Positions 33,729 through 42,889 of a stretch of DNA of 64,000 nt are shown in pieces. Position 1 is the first letter of the stretch. Every line of letters begins with the position of its first letter. The position numbers and the translations under genes were made by a program. The notes beneath the pieces were generated by a model that was not told the origin of the DNA, did not search any database, and was given only the letters and a program-made list of their open reading frames with translations. This stretch comes from JAJFUI01 sp039698035. GTDB taxonomy: Bacteria > Planctomycetota > Planctomycetia > Pirellulales > Thermoguttaceae. The stretch is from positions 62,001 to 126,000 of the forward strand of contig JBDKSW010000019.1 of the NCBI GenBank assembly GCA_039698035.1, in the 5' to 3' direction.

Positions 33729-35669
33729 ATGTCCAAAAGGTCACGACGCCGCCGTCCCGAACCGCCGCCGGCGTCCGTGTGCGGCTTGTCCCGCCCCGAT
33801 GCAGCGCCGGTCAGCCATGAGCCGCTCGCTCGGCGCGTGTTGACTGTCTGGTGGGGCCCCGTCGCCATCGCCAGCGCGGCACTCGCAATGCTCGCCTGGA
33901 CTTGGGGGACATGGCCGGACGTTCTCATTGACTTCGGCGTCGAGCGTTACATCCCCTGGCGACTGGCCCAGGGCGACGTTCTCTACAGGGACATCGCGTT
34001 CCATAACGGTCCCTTCTCACAATATTTCAACGCGCTCTGCTTCGGCCTTTTCGGTTCCAGCCTGCGCACGCTCGTTTTTTCCAACCTCGTCTGGCTGGCG
34101 CTGTTGATCTGCCTGCTGCACTACGCATTGCGGCAAGTCGGCAGTCGCACGGCCGCCACGATCGCCTGTCTGGTGTTCGTGCTGCTGTTTGCGTTTGGCC
34201 AGTATCTCGGGATCGGTAATTACAACTACGTCTGTCCCTACGCGCACGAGATGACGCACGGATTGACGCTGTCCCTGGCGGCCGTCGTCGCGGCATGGCC
34301 GGCCGACCGCCGCCAACGGAGCCGAATGGCCCTCGGCGGACTCGCGCTGGGCATCGCGTTTCTCACGAAGACCGAAGTCTTCCTGCCGGGCGCCTTCGCG
34401 ACTGCCACAGCCGTCGCGCTCAGCCTCTGGTTCCAGCGGCCCGGCTGGCGGCCGACCATCGCGCGAGTCGGCTGTTTTCTGATCGCTTTTCTGGTTCCGC
34501 CGACGATCGCCTTCGTGTGCCTGGCAACGGCCATGCCCACCGCGCAGGCCATGCTCGGAACGCTGGGCACCGGGGCCGTCGCCTTGCATCGCGACATTCT
34601 CGACTTGCCATTCTATCGGCGCGGCATCGGACTGGACCAGCCAATGCACAACGCGTGGCTGATGCTGTCGCTGACGGGCCTTGAGGCGATCATTTTGGCG
34701 CCGGCAGCCGCGCTCGGGCTCTTGCTGCGGCGGCCCCAGCGATTCCGCCGCGTCATTGTCGCGGCCGTGTTCTTCGCGATGGGTGCAATTCTTTGGTGTT
34801 TGCAAACGCACATTCCTTGGTACGACATGGCGCGTCCGCTGCCCATCTTGATGCTCGCCATGGCAGCGGCCGTCGTGGCAAGTTTCGTCAGGGGCCCTCG
34901 GAAACGGGCCGACCAGTTCCGATTGGTCCGACAGGTGTCGCTGTTGGTATTTGCGATGGTCTTGTTGACCAAGATCGCCCTCTACGCGAGGATCTATCAC
35001 TACGGTTTCATCCTGGCCATGCCGGCAGTGTTGCTGCTGTGCGTCGCAGCGTTCGATTGGATTCCGCGATTCCTCGATCGTCGCGGCGGCTTCGGTCCCG
35101 TGTTTGCCGCGGCGGCCGCCGCCTTGCTCTCGGTCACGATCGTCGCCCACCTCGACGTCCAGTCGCAACTGATCAGCGCGAAGACATGCCGGGTCGGCGC
35201 GGGGGCCGACGCCTTCTGGGCCTACGCCGCCGGCGACCTGGTCAACACAATCACGGCCGAGATCGCCAAACGAACGCCGCCGGCCAAGACCCTAGCCGTC
35301 TTCCCCGAAGGCGTCATGATCAACTGCCTCACGCGGCTCCGGAACCCAACGCCATATATCCACCTGATGCCAACCGAGTTGATATTGTTCGGCGAGCAGC
35401 GAATTCAAGCGGCCTACCAGGCCCATCCGCCGGACCTGATCGTTTTCGCCCACAAGGACACATCCGAGTTCGGGCTGCGCTTCTTCGGCCAGAATTACGG
35501 CCAGCGACTCGCCGATTGGGTCCTCGCCAACTATCGGCCCGTCGCACTGGCCGGCTCGCTGCCGTTCCAGAACGACCAGTTCGGAATCCTGTTGCTGGAG
35601 AAGAAAGACGGCCCGGCAACGGAAGAAGACGCGCCGCGGCGATCGGACATGCGCAACGGCGGGCAGTGA
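33729..35669 (+). CDS. GT39/ArnT-like multi-pass membrane glycosyltransferase
   Basis: A 646-residue protein with a basic N-terminal tail (MSKRSRRRRPEPPP) and about eleven membrane segments between 36 and 490, then a soluble C-terminal domain. The first loop has DVLIDFGVERYIPWRLAQGDVLYRDI, the Asp-Arg/Tyr region characteristic of lipid-linked sugar transferases of the PMT/ArnT superfamily (shortened here to its key parts DFGVERY and GDVLYRDIAF). The substrate cannot be told. It begins three bases after the zinc-ribbon gene, so both are probably cotranscribed. Confidence 0.72.
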   Translation: MSKRSRRRRPEPPPASVCGLSRPDAAPVSHEPLARRVLTVWWGPVAIASAALAMLAWTWGTWPDVLIDFGVERYIPWRLAQGDVLYRDIAFHNGPFSQYFNALCFGLFGSSLRTLVFSNLVWLALLICLLHYALRQVGSRTAATIACLVFVLLFAFGQYLGIGNYNYVCPYAHEMTHGLTLSLAAVVAAWPADRRQRSRMALGGLALGIAFLTKTEVFLPGAFATATAVALSLWFQRPGWRPTIARVGCFLIAFLVPPTIAFVCLATAMPTAQAMLGTLGTGAVALHRDILDLPFYRRGIGLDQPMHNAWLMLSLTGLEAIILAPAAALGLLLRRPQRFRRVIVAAVFFAMGAILWCLQTHIPWYDMARPLPILMLAMAAAVVASFVRGPRKRADQFRLVRQVSLLVFAMVLLTKIALYARIYHYGFILAMPAVLLLCVAAFDWIPRFLDRRGGFGPVFAAAAAALLSVTIVAHLDVQSQLISAKTCRVGAGADAFWAYAAGDLVNTITAEIAKRTPPAKTLAVFPEGVMINCLTRLRNPTPYIHLMPTELILFGEQRIQAAYQAHPPDLIVFAHKDTSEFGLRFFGQNYGQRLADWVLANYRPVALAGSLPFQNDQFGILLLEKKDGPATEEDAPRRSDMRNGGQ

Positions 35670-35710
35670 CGCCAGCGATGCGACGCTTGCCGGCGATTTG
35701 GGGCCGGCCG

Positions 35711-37810
35711 TCATCCCACATCGCCCAGTTCGAGCGCCTTGCCGTAACGCACCATGATCATCCGCCGCAGCTTGGCGTGCTCGTCGGCGGCAAGCCCGCG
35801 ATCGGCTGCGACCAGCGCCTGGGCGTCCCGACGCGCCTCTTCCAACGTCGCCCCGTCTCGCAGCAGATCGGCCACGCGCAACGGCGGCAACCCGTGTTGC
35901 CGGGTGCCAAACATATCGCCGGGCCCTCGAAGTTTGAAATCCGTCTCGGCCAGCTCGAATCCGTCCGTGGAAGCGACGAACGCCTGGAGCCGGGCGATGG
36001 ACTCTTCGGTCCGAGGGTCGCCAAAAACGCAACAGAAACCGGGGAACTTCCCACGGCTGACGCGCCCGCGAAGCTGATGCAGTTGGGCCAGTCCAAAACG
36101 ATGCCCGCCCTCGATTGTCATCAGCGTGGCATTGGGAACATCGACGCCCACCTCGACGACCGACGTGCAAACCAGGGTCTGAATGTCGCCGCTTCGAAAT
36201 CGGTCCATGACGTCGTCTTTTTCGGCCGAACTCATCCGGCCGTGGATCAGCCCGAGGCGAAACGCCTCCAACTCGCCATTGGCCAGCGTCTCGTAGGTTT
36301 CGTCCAGGCTGGCGACCTCCATCGCGTCCGACTCCTCGACCAGCGGCGCGACCACGTAGCCCTGCCGCCCCTCGGCCAGCTTGCGCCGGAAGAAGGCCCA
36401 CCACTTGGCCCGCTGCCCCTCGTTGGCCAGGTACGTGTTGACCTTCTGCCGGCCCGGCGGCATGTCGCGCAGCGTCGAAACATCGAGATCGCCGAACAGG
36501 GTCATCGTCATCGTGCGGGGAATGGGCGTAGCCGTCATCACCAGGTAATGCGGGTCGATCCCCGCCTGTTTGAGCTTAGCCCGCTGAAGCACGCCGAACC
36601 GGTGTTGCTCGTCGATAATCACCAGCCCAAGTTTGGCGAACGACACGTCCTCCTGAATGATCGCCTGGGTGCCGACGACGATGTCGACCTGCCCGCCCGC
36701 AATCTGTTCCAGCAGGGCCGCGCGCTGCGACGCCGCGAGCCCGCCGGTCAGTTGGGCACGACGCACTTGGCTGGCGGCCAGCATCTTTTCCAATGTCAGC
36801 GCGTGCTGCCGCGCAAGCACTTCCGTCGGCGCCATCAGAACGGCCTGATGCCCGTGGGCGACGGCCAGCAGCATGGCGTACACGGCCACCACCGTCTTGC
36901 CGCTCCCCACGTCCCCCTGCAACAGCCGGTTCATCGGCAGCGGTCCAGCCATGTCGGCCGCAATCTCGCCAATCGCTCGCTGTTGCCCCGCTGTCAGCTC
37001 GAAGGGAAACAGCCGGCGGATTCGCGCGTCAATCCGCGACGTCGCCTCCAGCGACGGGGCCGTCCGCTGGTCGCGTTGCTGCTGACGCTTCAAGGCCAAC
37101 GCCAATTGCAGAATCAGCAACTCTTGATAGACCAGCCGCCGTCTGGCGCGCTCCAAGGCTTCCTGGTCGCTCGGGAAATGGATTTGCGGCAACGCCTCCC
37201 TCAGCGGCAACAACTCGTGATCCCGCAAGTACTCCTCGGGAAACACCTCGTCGAGCACCTCGACGTACGTCTCGAGTGCGCCGCGCACGATCCGCCGCAT
37301 CTGCCACTGAAGCAATCCTTCGGTCAGCGCGTAGACCGGCCGAATCTTGGCTGCCGGCTCGTCTTCCTCCGCGTCGAGAGCCTCGACCCGCGGATGGTGC
37401 ATCTGCCAGACAAGGCCCTCGTGCTTCGGCTTGCCCGAAACCATCACCCGCTCGCCGATCTCGAACCGGGCGCGCATCATCGGCTGGTTGAACCAGAGCG
37501 CCCGCACATACCCCGATCCGCATCGCACCGAAACGCCCAGCACGCAGCCGCCCGTACTCGTGCCGCGAAAATCGATGTCGTCGACTACGCCGCGAACGCT
37601 TTGCAGCTTGCCTTCCTCAAGTCGGTCAACTTCCCGCTGCTCGACGAACTCTTGGTAGTCCCGCGGAAAGAAGAACAGGACATCCCGTGCCGTGCGCAGG
37701 CCAAGCCTTTCGAGCAAGTCCGCGCGGGCCGGCCCCACGCCTTTCAGAAAGCCAATCGGCGTGGCAAGTTGCTCGGCGGCGGTTCGTTCCATGGCAGCCA
37801 TTCGACCCAT
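35711..37810 (-). CDS. recG: ATP-dependent DNA helicase RecG
   Basis: A 699-residue RecG that remodels stalled replication forks and Holliday junctions. The N-terminal wedge domain (about 60-165, OB fold) is followed by the helicase core: LLQGDVGSGKTVVA (motif I), MAPTEVLARQH (Ia), VIIDEQHRFGV (II), MTATPIPRTM (III), then GRMSSAEKD and RGRVSRGK in the second RecA domain, and a TRP-motif C-terminus. Starts at 37810, 37801 and 37792 are all in frame and ATG; the first is given. The gene is divergent from the small gene at 37990 and ends 41 bases from the convergent GT39-like gene. Confidence 0.96.
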   Translation of the reverse strand: MGRMAAMERTAAEQLATPIGFLKGVGPARADLLERLGLRTARDVLFFFPRDYQEFVEQREVDRLEEGKLQSVRGVVDDIDFRGTSTGGCVLGVSVRCGSGYVRALWFNQPMMRARFEIGERVMVSGKPKHEGLVWQMHHPRVEALDAEEDEPAAKIRPVYALTEGLLQWQMRRIVRGALETYVEVLDEVFPEEYLRDHELLPLREALPQIHFPSDQEALERARRRLVYQELLILQLALALKRQQQRDQRTAPSLEATSRIDARIRRLFPFELTAGQQRAIGEIAADMAGPLPMNRLLQGDVGSGKTVVAVYAMLLAVAHGHQAVLMAPTEVLARQHALTLEKMLAASQVRRAQLTGGLAASQRAALLEQIAGGQVDIVVGTQAIIQEDVSFAKLGLVIIDEQHRFGVLQRAKLKQAGIDPHYLVMTATPIPRTMTMTLFGDLDVSTLRDMPPGRQKVNTYLANEGQRAKWWAFFRRKLAEGRQGYVVAPLVEESDAMEVASLDETYETLANGELEAFRLGLIHGRMSSAEKDDVMDRFRSGDIQTLVCTSVVEVGVDVPNATLMTIEGGHRFGLAQLHQLRGRVSRGKFPGFCCVFGDPRTEESIARLQAFVASTDGFELAETDFKLRGPGDMFGTRQHGLPPLRVADLLRDGATLEEARRDAQALVAADRGLAADEHAKLRRMIMVRYGKALELGDVG

Positions 37811-37989
37811 TCTAGAACGCCAGGCCCGCGCCAGCCAGCGGCACGGCACGGCCTCGCAGCCCTTCGGCCCGAGGCCTCTTGCCACGATTCGCCGGTTTGG
37901 CACAATAGTATTCGGCTGGACCAAACCCATCCACCAGGGTTGCCACGCATCGCCGATCCCAAACCGCCGCTAATCCCGCGAGGATCCCC

Positions 37990-38262
37990 ATGACTGCCGG
38001 CAATTGCCAAACGCAAGCTCAGTTCGACCAGCTCAAGACGGGCGATCGCGTCGCCGTCGAACATACGGTCACCGTCGGGCAGAAAAGCTGGCGAAAGACG
38101 ACCCTCGGAACGGTCATCCGCACCGAACGACGCCGCCACGGCCTTCACTTCGACCGCGGCTCCGACGACCAGGTCTTCAGCGATGTTATCCTCCTCGAAC
38201 TGCCCGACGGCGAACTCGCCGACATCACCATCGACGAGTTCACGGTCATCCATCGGGTCTAG
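37990..38262 (+). CDS. Small conserved protein of unknown function (90 aa)
   Basis: A 90-residue soluble protein, ATG at 37990. The sequence reads as a small beta-barrel: FDQLKTGDRVAVEHTVTVG, TTLGTVIRTERRRHGLHF, and an acidic C-terminus DGELADITIDEFTVI (parts only). KTGDRVAV and GTVIRTERR suggest an SH3-like or translation-factor-like fold. No family name is recognised. It is followed immediately by a strong 10-bp hairpin of the REP-like family. Confidence 0.7.
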   Translation: MTAGNCQTQAQFDQLKTGDRVAVEHTVTVGQKSWRKTTLGTVIRTERRRHGLHFDRGSDDQVFSDVILLELPDGELADITIDEFTVIHRV

Positions 38263-38272
38263 CTGAACGTGT

Positions 38273-38295
38273 CCCCTCGCCCTTTGGGCGAGGGG
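38273..38295 (+). repeat. REP-like hairpin after the 90-residue gene
   Basis: CCCCTCGCCC (38273-38282) and GGGCGAGGGG (38286-38295) are perfect complements with a TTT loop. The sequence CTTTAGGGGTGA that follows resembles the tail of the other CCCTC/GAGGG elements. It may also end transcription, though no T-run follows. Confidence 0.75.
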
Positions 38296-38369
38296 CTTTA
38301 GGGGTGACGGCGGCGGTTGCCCCGCTTGCCGACGGCCGGTGGGGCCAGTACGCTGATATATTTCCCGCC

Positions 38370-39254
38370 ATGCCCGATTCATCGCCCGACAGCCGGCTGT
38401 TCCAATCCCATCCCCGCACCTTCGCGGCCGGGCGCCACGTCTACCCTGTGCTGAGCCGCCGCGCGGGCGGAATCTCGATCGGCGTCAACCTGAACCTCGA
38501 CCGCCGCTGCAATTTCAACTGCGTTTACTGCCAGGTCGATCGCTCGACGCCGGCCAACACCGCGCCGATTGATTTGGAACAATTGGCCGCCGAACTGGAT
38601 CAGATGGTCGAGCTGGTCGTCTCCGGCCGAATCTTTGATGGTCCGCAGTTCCGCGACACGCCGGCCGCCTTGCGGCGGCTGAACGATATCGCCCTAAGCG
38701 GCGACGGCGAACCGACGCTTTCGGCCAACTTCGAGCAGGCTGTCGAACGGTGCGCGGAGGTTCGCCGCCGACATGGCCTGGACAACGTCAAGATCGTGCT
38801 GATTACCAACGCCACCGCGCTGGATCACCCGCGCGTCCGCAAGGCGCTCGCCACGCTCGACCGCAACGGCGGCGAGATCTGGGCCAAGCTCGACGCCGGC
38901 ACCGAAGACTACTATCGGCTGGTCGATCGCTCGACGGTCCCTTGGCAACGAATCCTTGACAACCTGCGGGCGGCCGCCACGGCCCGGCCCATTGTCATCC
39001 AGTCGCTCTTCATGCGAATCCGCCAAGAAGCGCCGCCCGCCGCCGAGTTGGACGCCTACTGCGCACGGCTTCAAGAGATCGTGGCCGCCGGCGGTCAGAT
39101 CAAGCTGGTCCAGATTCACACCATCGCTCGCCGACCGGCCGAACCCTGGGTCGCGCCGCTGAGCAACGCCGAGATCGACGCCATCGCCAACCTGGTCCGC
39201 CATCGCACGGGCCTCTCCACCGCCGCCTTCCACGGCGCAGCCGAGTTCACCTAA
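38370..39254 (+). CDS. Radical SAM protein
   Basis: A 294-residue radical SAM enzyme, ATG at 38370. The cluster cysteines are C47, C51 and C54 (RRCNFNCVYCQ, the CX3CX2C form); SGDGEPTLS is the SAM-binding GE region and LITNAT follows. A 5'-deoxyadenosyl radical is expected, but the reaction is not clear: the protein resembles the MoaA-related group of uncharacterised small radical SAM proteins. There is no auxiliary cluster motif at the C-terminus. No biosynthetic neighbours give a clue. Confidence 0.82.
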   Translation: MPDSSPDSRLFQSHPRTFAAGRHVYPVLSRRAGGISIGVNLNLDRRCNFNCVYCQVDRSTPANTAPIDLEQLAAELDQMVELVVSGRIFDGPQFRDTPAALRRLNDIALSGDGEPTLSANFEQAVERCAEVRRRHGLDNVKIVLITNATALDHPRVRKALATLDRNGGEIWAKLDAGTEDYYRLVDRSTVPWQRILDNLRAAATARPIVIQSLFMRIRQEAPPAAELDAYCARLQEIVAAGGQIKLVQIHTIARRPAEPWVAPLSNAEIDAIANLVRHRTGLSTAAFHGAAEFT

Positions 39255-39318
39255 GAAGCCTCGCACGATCAACGCCCCGACCGACCGAACAAGAGCAGGC
39301 CCGGCCCCAGCCAGCTTG

Positions 39319-40440
39319 CTATCCGACGGCCCGTCCCAGAAGCCGCAGCGACGCATAGAGCAACGCAATCGCGCCGACGACGGCCAAAACCGTCTTGACG
39401 CTGTCCATGGTGGGCAACGAAACGGTCACCGAACGCGGAGGCGCAGAGGCCGGAACCAGCGTGGGCTTTGGAACTTCGACGGAACACGAAACGCTCGGCG
39501 CCGCTCGACCCGCATGCGCAACTGGCGCAGCGACCGGCTGCGGCCTGGGCGGCGTGGATAGCGTGGTGGGCGCGGGCGACGGCGACACGGCGACCCCTCC
39601 GGCCGCCGTCTGGCCGCTCGAAATCGCAACCAGCGGCGCCGGATCGCGGGGCGCGGCCGGCTGACGAGCAGCCGCCATCTGCAAGGAGAGCCGCTGAAAA
39701 TCTCCATCGACCAAGGCCAGAAACCAGCGGACGCGGCCACAGTAGCTGCCCGTCGTGCGGCCAAACCCGGAGCCAAAAAGGACGCCGGCCAGCTCGCCGC
39801 GGCTGTTAAAGATCGGCCCGCCGGAGTCGCCTTGTCGTGCGGCCACGTCGAGCTCGACCATTTCGTACGGCAGATTCTGACCTGGCGAGAGGTACTCGGT
39901 GCAGCGGCCCGACACGGCCCGATACGGCCCGCTTCCGTAGCCGGCGATGGTGAGCGTGTCGCCCGGCTGCGGCGATTGGCTCGCCAGGGGAATCGGCGCG
40001 ACGTTGGGCCGCCAGACGATCAGCGCGGCCAAGTCCCAGTCGCGGTCGGTTCGAGCAACCGTGGCCGCCGAGCGGAAGCCATTGGGAAAAATGACGCCGA
40101 CCTGACCCGCTGCATCGCGGACGACGTGCCAGTTGGTGATGACCAAGCCGAACGAGTCGTTGACGGCCACCAAGGAACCCGAGCCCAACGACATGCCGTC
40201 GCGTTCGGGAGCGACGACGCGGACCACGGCCGGATGCGGCTGGGCGTAAGAGGCTGCCCAGCTTGTCGCGCCAGCAAAAACGCTCAATGCCGCAAAAGCA
40301 GCAACGACAACGAGCCGCCAACACGACACGACAACCCAACGGCCGCCCGCGAATCGCTCGGCGAGCGCCGATCGGATCCGGGTTCGCTTCGGGTAACTGT
40401 CCGCGGCGGTTGGCAACAGAGAATATCCCATCCTCCCCAT
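39319..40440 (-). CDS. Trypsin-like serine protease with C-terminal membrane anchor
   Basis: A 373-residue protein, ATG at 40440 (or 40431). A signal peptide or N-terminal anchor covers about 33-60 (LVVVAAFAALSVFAG). The S1 protease domain has the complete triad: His in ITNWHVVRD, Asp in DRDWDLAAL, and Ser in RQGDSGGPIF. A Pro/Ala/Ser/Thr-rich linker of about 80 residues leads to a single C-terminal membrane segment (VKTVLAVVGAIALLYASL). The protease would therefore sit outside the cytoplasm on a flexible tether. It is divergent from the Ser/Thr kinase gene, whose product is also anchored by a C-terminal segment. Confidence 0.85.
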   Translation of the reverse strand: MGRMGYSLLPTAADSYPKRTRIRSALAERFAGGRWVVVSCWRLVVVAAFAALSVFAGATSWAASYAQPHPAVVRVVAPERDGMSLGSGSLVAVNDSFGLVITNWHVVRDAAGQVGVIFPNGFRSAATVARTDRDWDLAALIVWRPNVAPIPLASQSPQPGDTLTIAGYGSGPYRAVSGRCTEYLSPGQNLPYEMVELDVAARQGDSGGPIFNSRGELAGVLFGSGFGRTTGSYCGRVRWFLALVDGDFQRLSLQMAAARQPAAPRDPAPLVAISSGQTAAGGVAVSPSPAPTTLSTPPRPQPVAAPVAHAGRAAPSVSCSVEVPKPTLVPASAPPRSVTVSLPTMDSVKTVLAVVGAIALLYASLRLLGRAVG

Positions 40441-40662
40441 CGCTTCGACCGCAAACACAGCGGCTGTCCAGCGTTTTTCCGGCGGGACATGGCCCGTCTT
40501 GTCAGGCCGGTGTAGATTTGCCGTAGGCGTTGCCAAAACCGACGTGTGGAGATATGACGCCCAGACGGCCCGCCGCCGCCAGGCGAAAAACGCTCCGAGC
40601 GAACACCATACCTCCGATTGAGTGCAACACCAGCCGTTGGAGCCAGCGTTAATCCGGTGATA

Positions 40663-40671
40663 TGGTACAAT
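40663..40671 (+). promoter_or_regulatory. Candidate extended -10 promoter of the kinase gene
   Basis: TGGTACAAT is an extended -10 element (TG, one base, TACAAT) 32 bases before the kinase ATG. The upstream sequence has no good -35, as expected for extended -10 promoters. Confidence 0.45.
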
Positions 40672-40703
40672 AAAACTGTCTTGTCGTACCGAACAGGGCA
40701 AGC

Positions 40704-42227
40704 ATGGCCAAGCTGAGGGTAGACGATTTTATCGATCTCGTGCGTCGCAGCGGGCTGGTCGAAAAGGACCGCCTCAATGCGCTGCTGCGCGAGCTCAAAC
40801 GCGAGGCCGGCGGCCACTCCATCAACGACACCGACTTCGTCGTTGCCCGGCTTGTCGAAGCCGGCATGTTGACCCGCTGGCAAGCCGATAAGCTGCTCGA
40901 AGGCCGCCACAAGGGCTTTTTCCTCGGCAAGTACAAGCTGCTCGACCATCTCGGCACTGGCGGCATGAGCATGGTCTATCTCGGCGAGCACGTGCTTATG
41001 CAGCGTCGCGTCGCCATCAAGGTGCTGCCGAAGAGCCGCGTCGAAGACACCTCCTACCTCGCCCGATTCCATCGCGAGGCCCAGGCGGCCGCCGCGCTCG
41101 ACCACCGCAACATCGTCCGGGCATACGATGTGGACAACGACGGCAATGTCCACTACCTCGTGATGGAATACGTCGACGGTCGCGACCTCCAGCACATCGT
41201 CACCGAGGACGGCCCGCTCGATTATATGACCGCCGCCGACTACGTGCGACAGGCGGCCGCCGGGCTCGCGCACGCCCACCGAGCCGGTCTCATCCACCGC
41301 GACATCAAGCCGGCCAATCTGCTGATTGACCAGCGGAACGTCGTCAAGTTGCTCGACCTCGGGCTGGCCCGCTTCACCGACGAGGACAAGGCGTCGCTGA
41401 CAGTTGCCTTCGACGAAAACGTGCTCGGCACGGCCGACTACCTCGCGCCCGAGCAGGCCCTGGACAGCCACGGCGTCGATGCCCGCGCGGACATCTACGG
41501 CCTTGGTTGCTCGATGTACTTCGCGCTGACCGGCCATCCGCCATTTGTCGGCGGAACGCTGCCACAGCGTCTGATGATGCACCAAAAGGAGCCGCCGCCG
41601 AGCATCTTGCTGGACCGGCCCGACGCGCCGCCCGACCTGATCGCCATCTGCCTGAAGATGCTGGCCAAGAAGCCGGAGCAACGTTACCAGTCGGCCGGCG
41701 AGGTGGCCCACGCCCTGGGCCAATGGCTTCGCATGCACGGCGCCCAGGTCGAGTCCGGGAGCAACAGCGGTCTTTCGTCGGTCCAACTGGCTGGACAAGC
41801 CGCTGCGTTGCCCCGCGCGGAAGCCCTGGACAGCCAACGAGCGATGCCACGAGCCGTCGGCCTGCCGCCGGGCCGTCGAGCGACGGGCACCGAGCGTCCG
41901 CGCGGCATGCCCCCCCTGCCCGGCCGCCCCAACGCACTGAGCGATACCCTGCCGGGACAAGATCAGCCAACGGTCGCGGGCCCCGGGGCTGGCAGCCACC
42001 GTCTGCCGGTCGCCCAGTCGCTCGAGGACGACTCGTCGGAACAGGTGGTGAACACGGACATCGAACCACTGAAGTTTCGCAGACAGGCGGACTTGCTCAT
42101 CGACACGCGGCTCGGCGTCTATCTGCCCCCCCGTCAAGGCATCCGCCTCCGCACCTGGCTAACAGCGGCCATCTGGACCCTGCTGGCCGTCGGGGCGGTG
42201 ATTGTCTTCCGGGTGATTGGCCGCTAG
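40704..42227 (+). CDS. Ser/Thr protein kinase (Hanks type) with C-terminal membrane anchor
   Basis: A 507-residue kinase. An N-terminal helical domain of about 75 residues (LVEAGMLTRWQADKLLEG) precedes the kinase domain, a feature common in planctomycete kinases. Key residues are the glycine loop LGTGGMSMVYLG (83-94), Lys106 in VAIKVLP, catalytic Asp200 in HRDIKPANLL, and Asp218 in DLG, with LAPEQALD closing the activation segment. After the kinase come a Pro/Gly/Arg-rich linker and one membrane segment at the very C-terminus (LTAAIWTLLAVGAVIVF), with almost no outside domain, so it cannot sense an external ligand directly. Confidence 0.93.
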   Translation: MAKLRVDDFIDLVRRSGLVEKDRLNALLRELKREAGGHSINDTDFVVARLVEAGMLTRWQADKLLEGRHKGFFLGKYKLLDHLGTGGMSMVYLGEHVLMQRRVAIKVLPKSRVEDTSYLARFHREAQAAAALDHRNIVRAYDVDNDGNVHYLVMEYVDGRDLQHIVTEDGPLDYMTAADYVRQAAAGLAHAHRAGLIHRDIKPANLLIDQRNVVKLLDLGLARFTDEDKASLTVAFDENVLGTADYLAPEQALDSHGVDARADIYGLGCSMYFALTGHPPFVGGTLPQRLMMHQKEPPPSILLDRPDAPPDLIAICLKMLAKKPEQRYQSAGEVAHALGQWLRMHGAQVESGSNSGLSSVQLAGQAAALPRAEALDSQRAMPRAVGLPPGRRATGTERPRGMPPLPGRPNALSDTLPGQDQPTVAGPGAGSHRLPVAQSLEDDSSEQVVNTDIEPLKFRRQADLLIDTRLGVYLPPRQGIRLRTWLTAAIWTLLAVGAVIVFRVIGR

Positions 42228-42248
42228 CGGCCGCGATGCCGCTAGCGG
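42221..42248. terminator. Paired 10-bp palindromes at the junction of convergent genes
   Basis: CCGCTAGCGG occurs at 42221-42230 and again at 42239-42248, eight bases apart. As each copy is its own reverse complement, the pair also folds as a 10-bp hairpin. Each copy contains the TAG stop of one gene: the kinase on the plus strand and the 77-residue gene on the minus strand. It could act as a two-way terminator or mark a junction made by duplication. Confidence 0.6.
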
Positions 42249-42475
42249 TTTGGCGATGAGGACGCGCACATCTGGTCGCGCACGGCACCGAATCCATCTA
42301 GAATGATGCCAGACAGACACACGCAGCTCGATAAGATCAAGTAATTCTGCCTTGCGTTCATCAAGCTAAGGTGAGCAACGCGGCCTGGAAGCACCTCACT
42401 CGGCACAGAGCAGTCCATCGTTAGCGACAAGATGATTCCGAGAATGCCAGCCACGACGAGCAAATTGGCGACCAT
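42242..42475 (-). CDS. Small membrane protein of unknown function (77 aa)
   Basis: A 77-residue protein with two hydrophobic segments: residues 3-20 (ANLLVVAGILGIILSLTM region) and about 45-63 (YLILSSCVCLSGIILDGF). It starts one base before the end of the stop of the preceding gene is cleared, that is directly abutting it, so translation is coupled. Unlike most of the window, its codons often end in A or T. It has no recognised family. It is the third and last gene of the cassette with the 137- and 141-residue products. Confidence 0.55.
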   Translation of the reverse strand: MVANLLVVAGILGIILSLTMDCSVPSEVLPGRVAHLSLMNARQNYLILSSCVCLSGIILDGFGAVRDQMCASSSPNR

Positions 42476-42889
42476 CTACGCCGCCAGCAAGCGGGACATC
42501 TCGATTTCGCGGTCACCATACTCGGTAAGGTCGCTCGCATAAGGCTCGACATCCGGCTTCGTAACCTGAGCCAACGCGACTGTCAAAAGCACGCCCAGCT
42601 TGATCTTGTGGTCGACGATGCCCACCCGAAACGCGCTGGCAAGTTCCAGAATACGCTTGACACCCTTGACCTCAAACCCAGCCAAGCGGCCATCGTCCAT
42701 TGACAGGTAAAGCGTTACCCAGCTGTTGAGACGCTTGCGATACGTGTCCGTGTCGCGAACGTAGAAGATGATCGAGTCTGCCCCGGGGGCGTAAAACGGC
42801 TCGGCCTTAAACGCGACCTTTTCATGCTGCTCGCCATACTCCTGTGCAAGCGTGGCGATGTAGTCAGTAACGTTCATTGTGTCGGCCAT
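42476..42889 (-). CDS. Unknown soluble protein (137 aa), cassette gene 2
   Basis: A 137-residue soluble protein. The first 30 residues are acidic and helical (VTDYIATLAQEYGEQHEKV); the centre looks like a beta-sheet (SIIFYVRDTDTYRKR, WVTLYLSMDDGRLAGFEVKGV), and the C-terminus is helical (LGVLLTVALAQVTKP). The SMDDGRLAGFEVKGV stretch suggests a small alpha/beta fold but I recognise no named family. It overlaps the 141-residue gene upstream by 16 bases and abuts the 77-residue gene, so the three are one transcript. Confidence 0.65.
   Translation of the reverse strand: MADTMNVTDYIATLAQEYGEQHEKVAFKAEPFYAPGADSIIFYVRDTDTYRKRLNSWVTLYLSMDDGRLAGFEVKGVKRILELASAFRVGIVDHKIKLGVLLTVALAQVTKPDVEPYASDLTEYGDREIEMSRLLAA

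Noticed and set aside
34793..37993. A 1066-codon open frame on the plus strand across recG
   Set aside because: It spans the end of the GT39-like gene and all of recG in antisense; the protein is Arg/Pro/His-rich without motifs.
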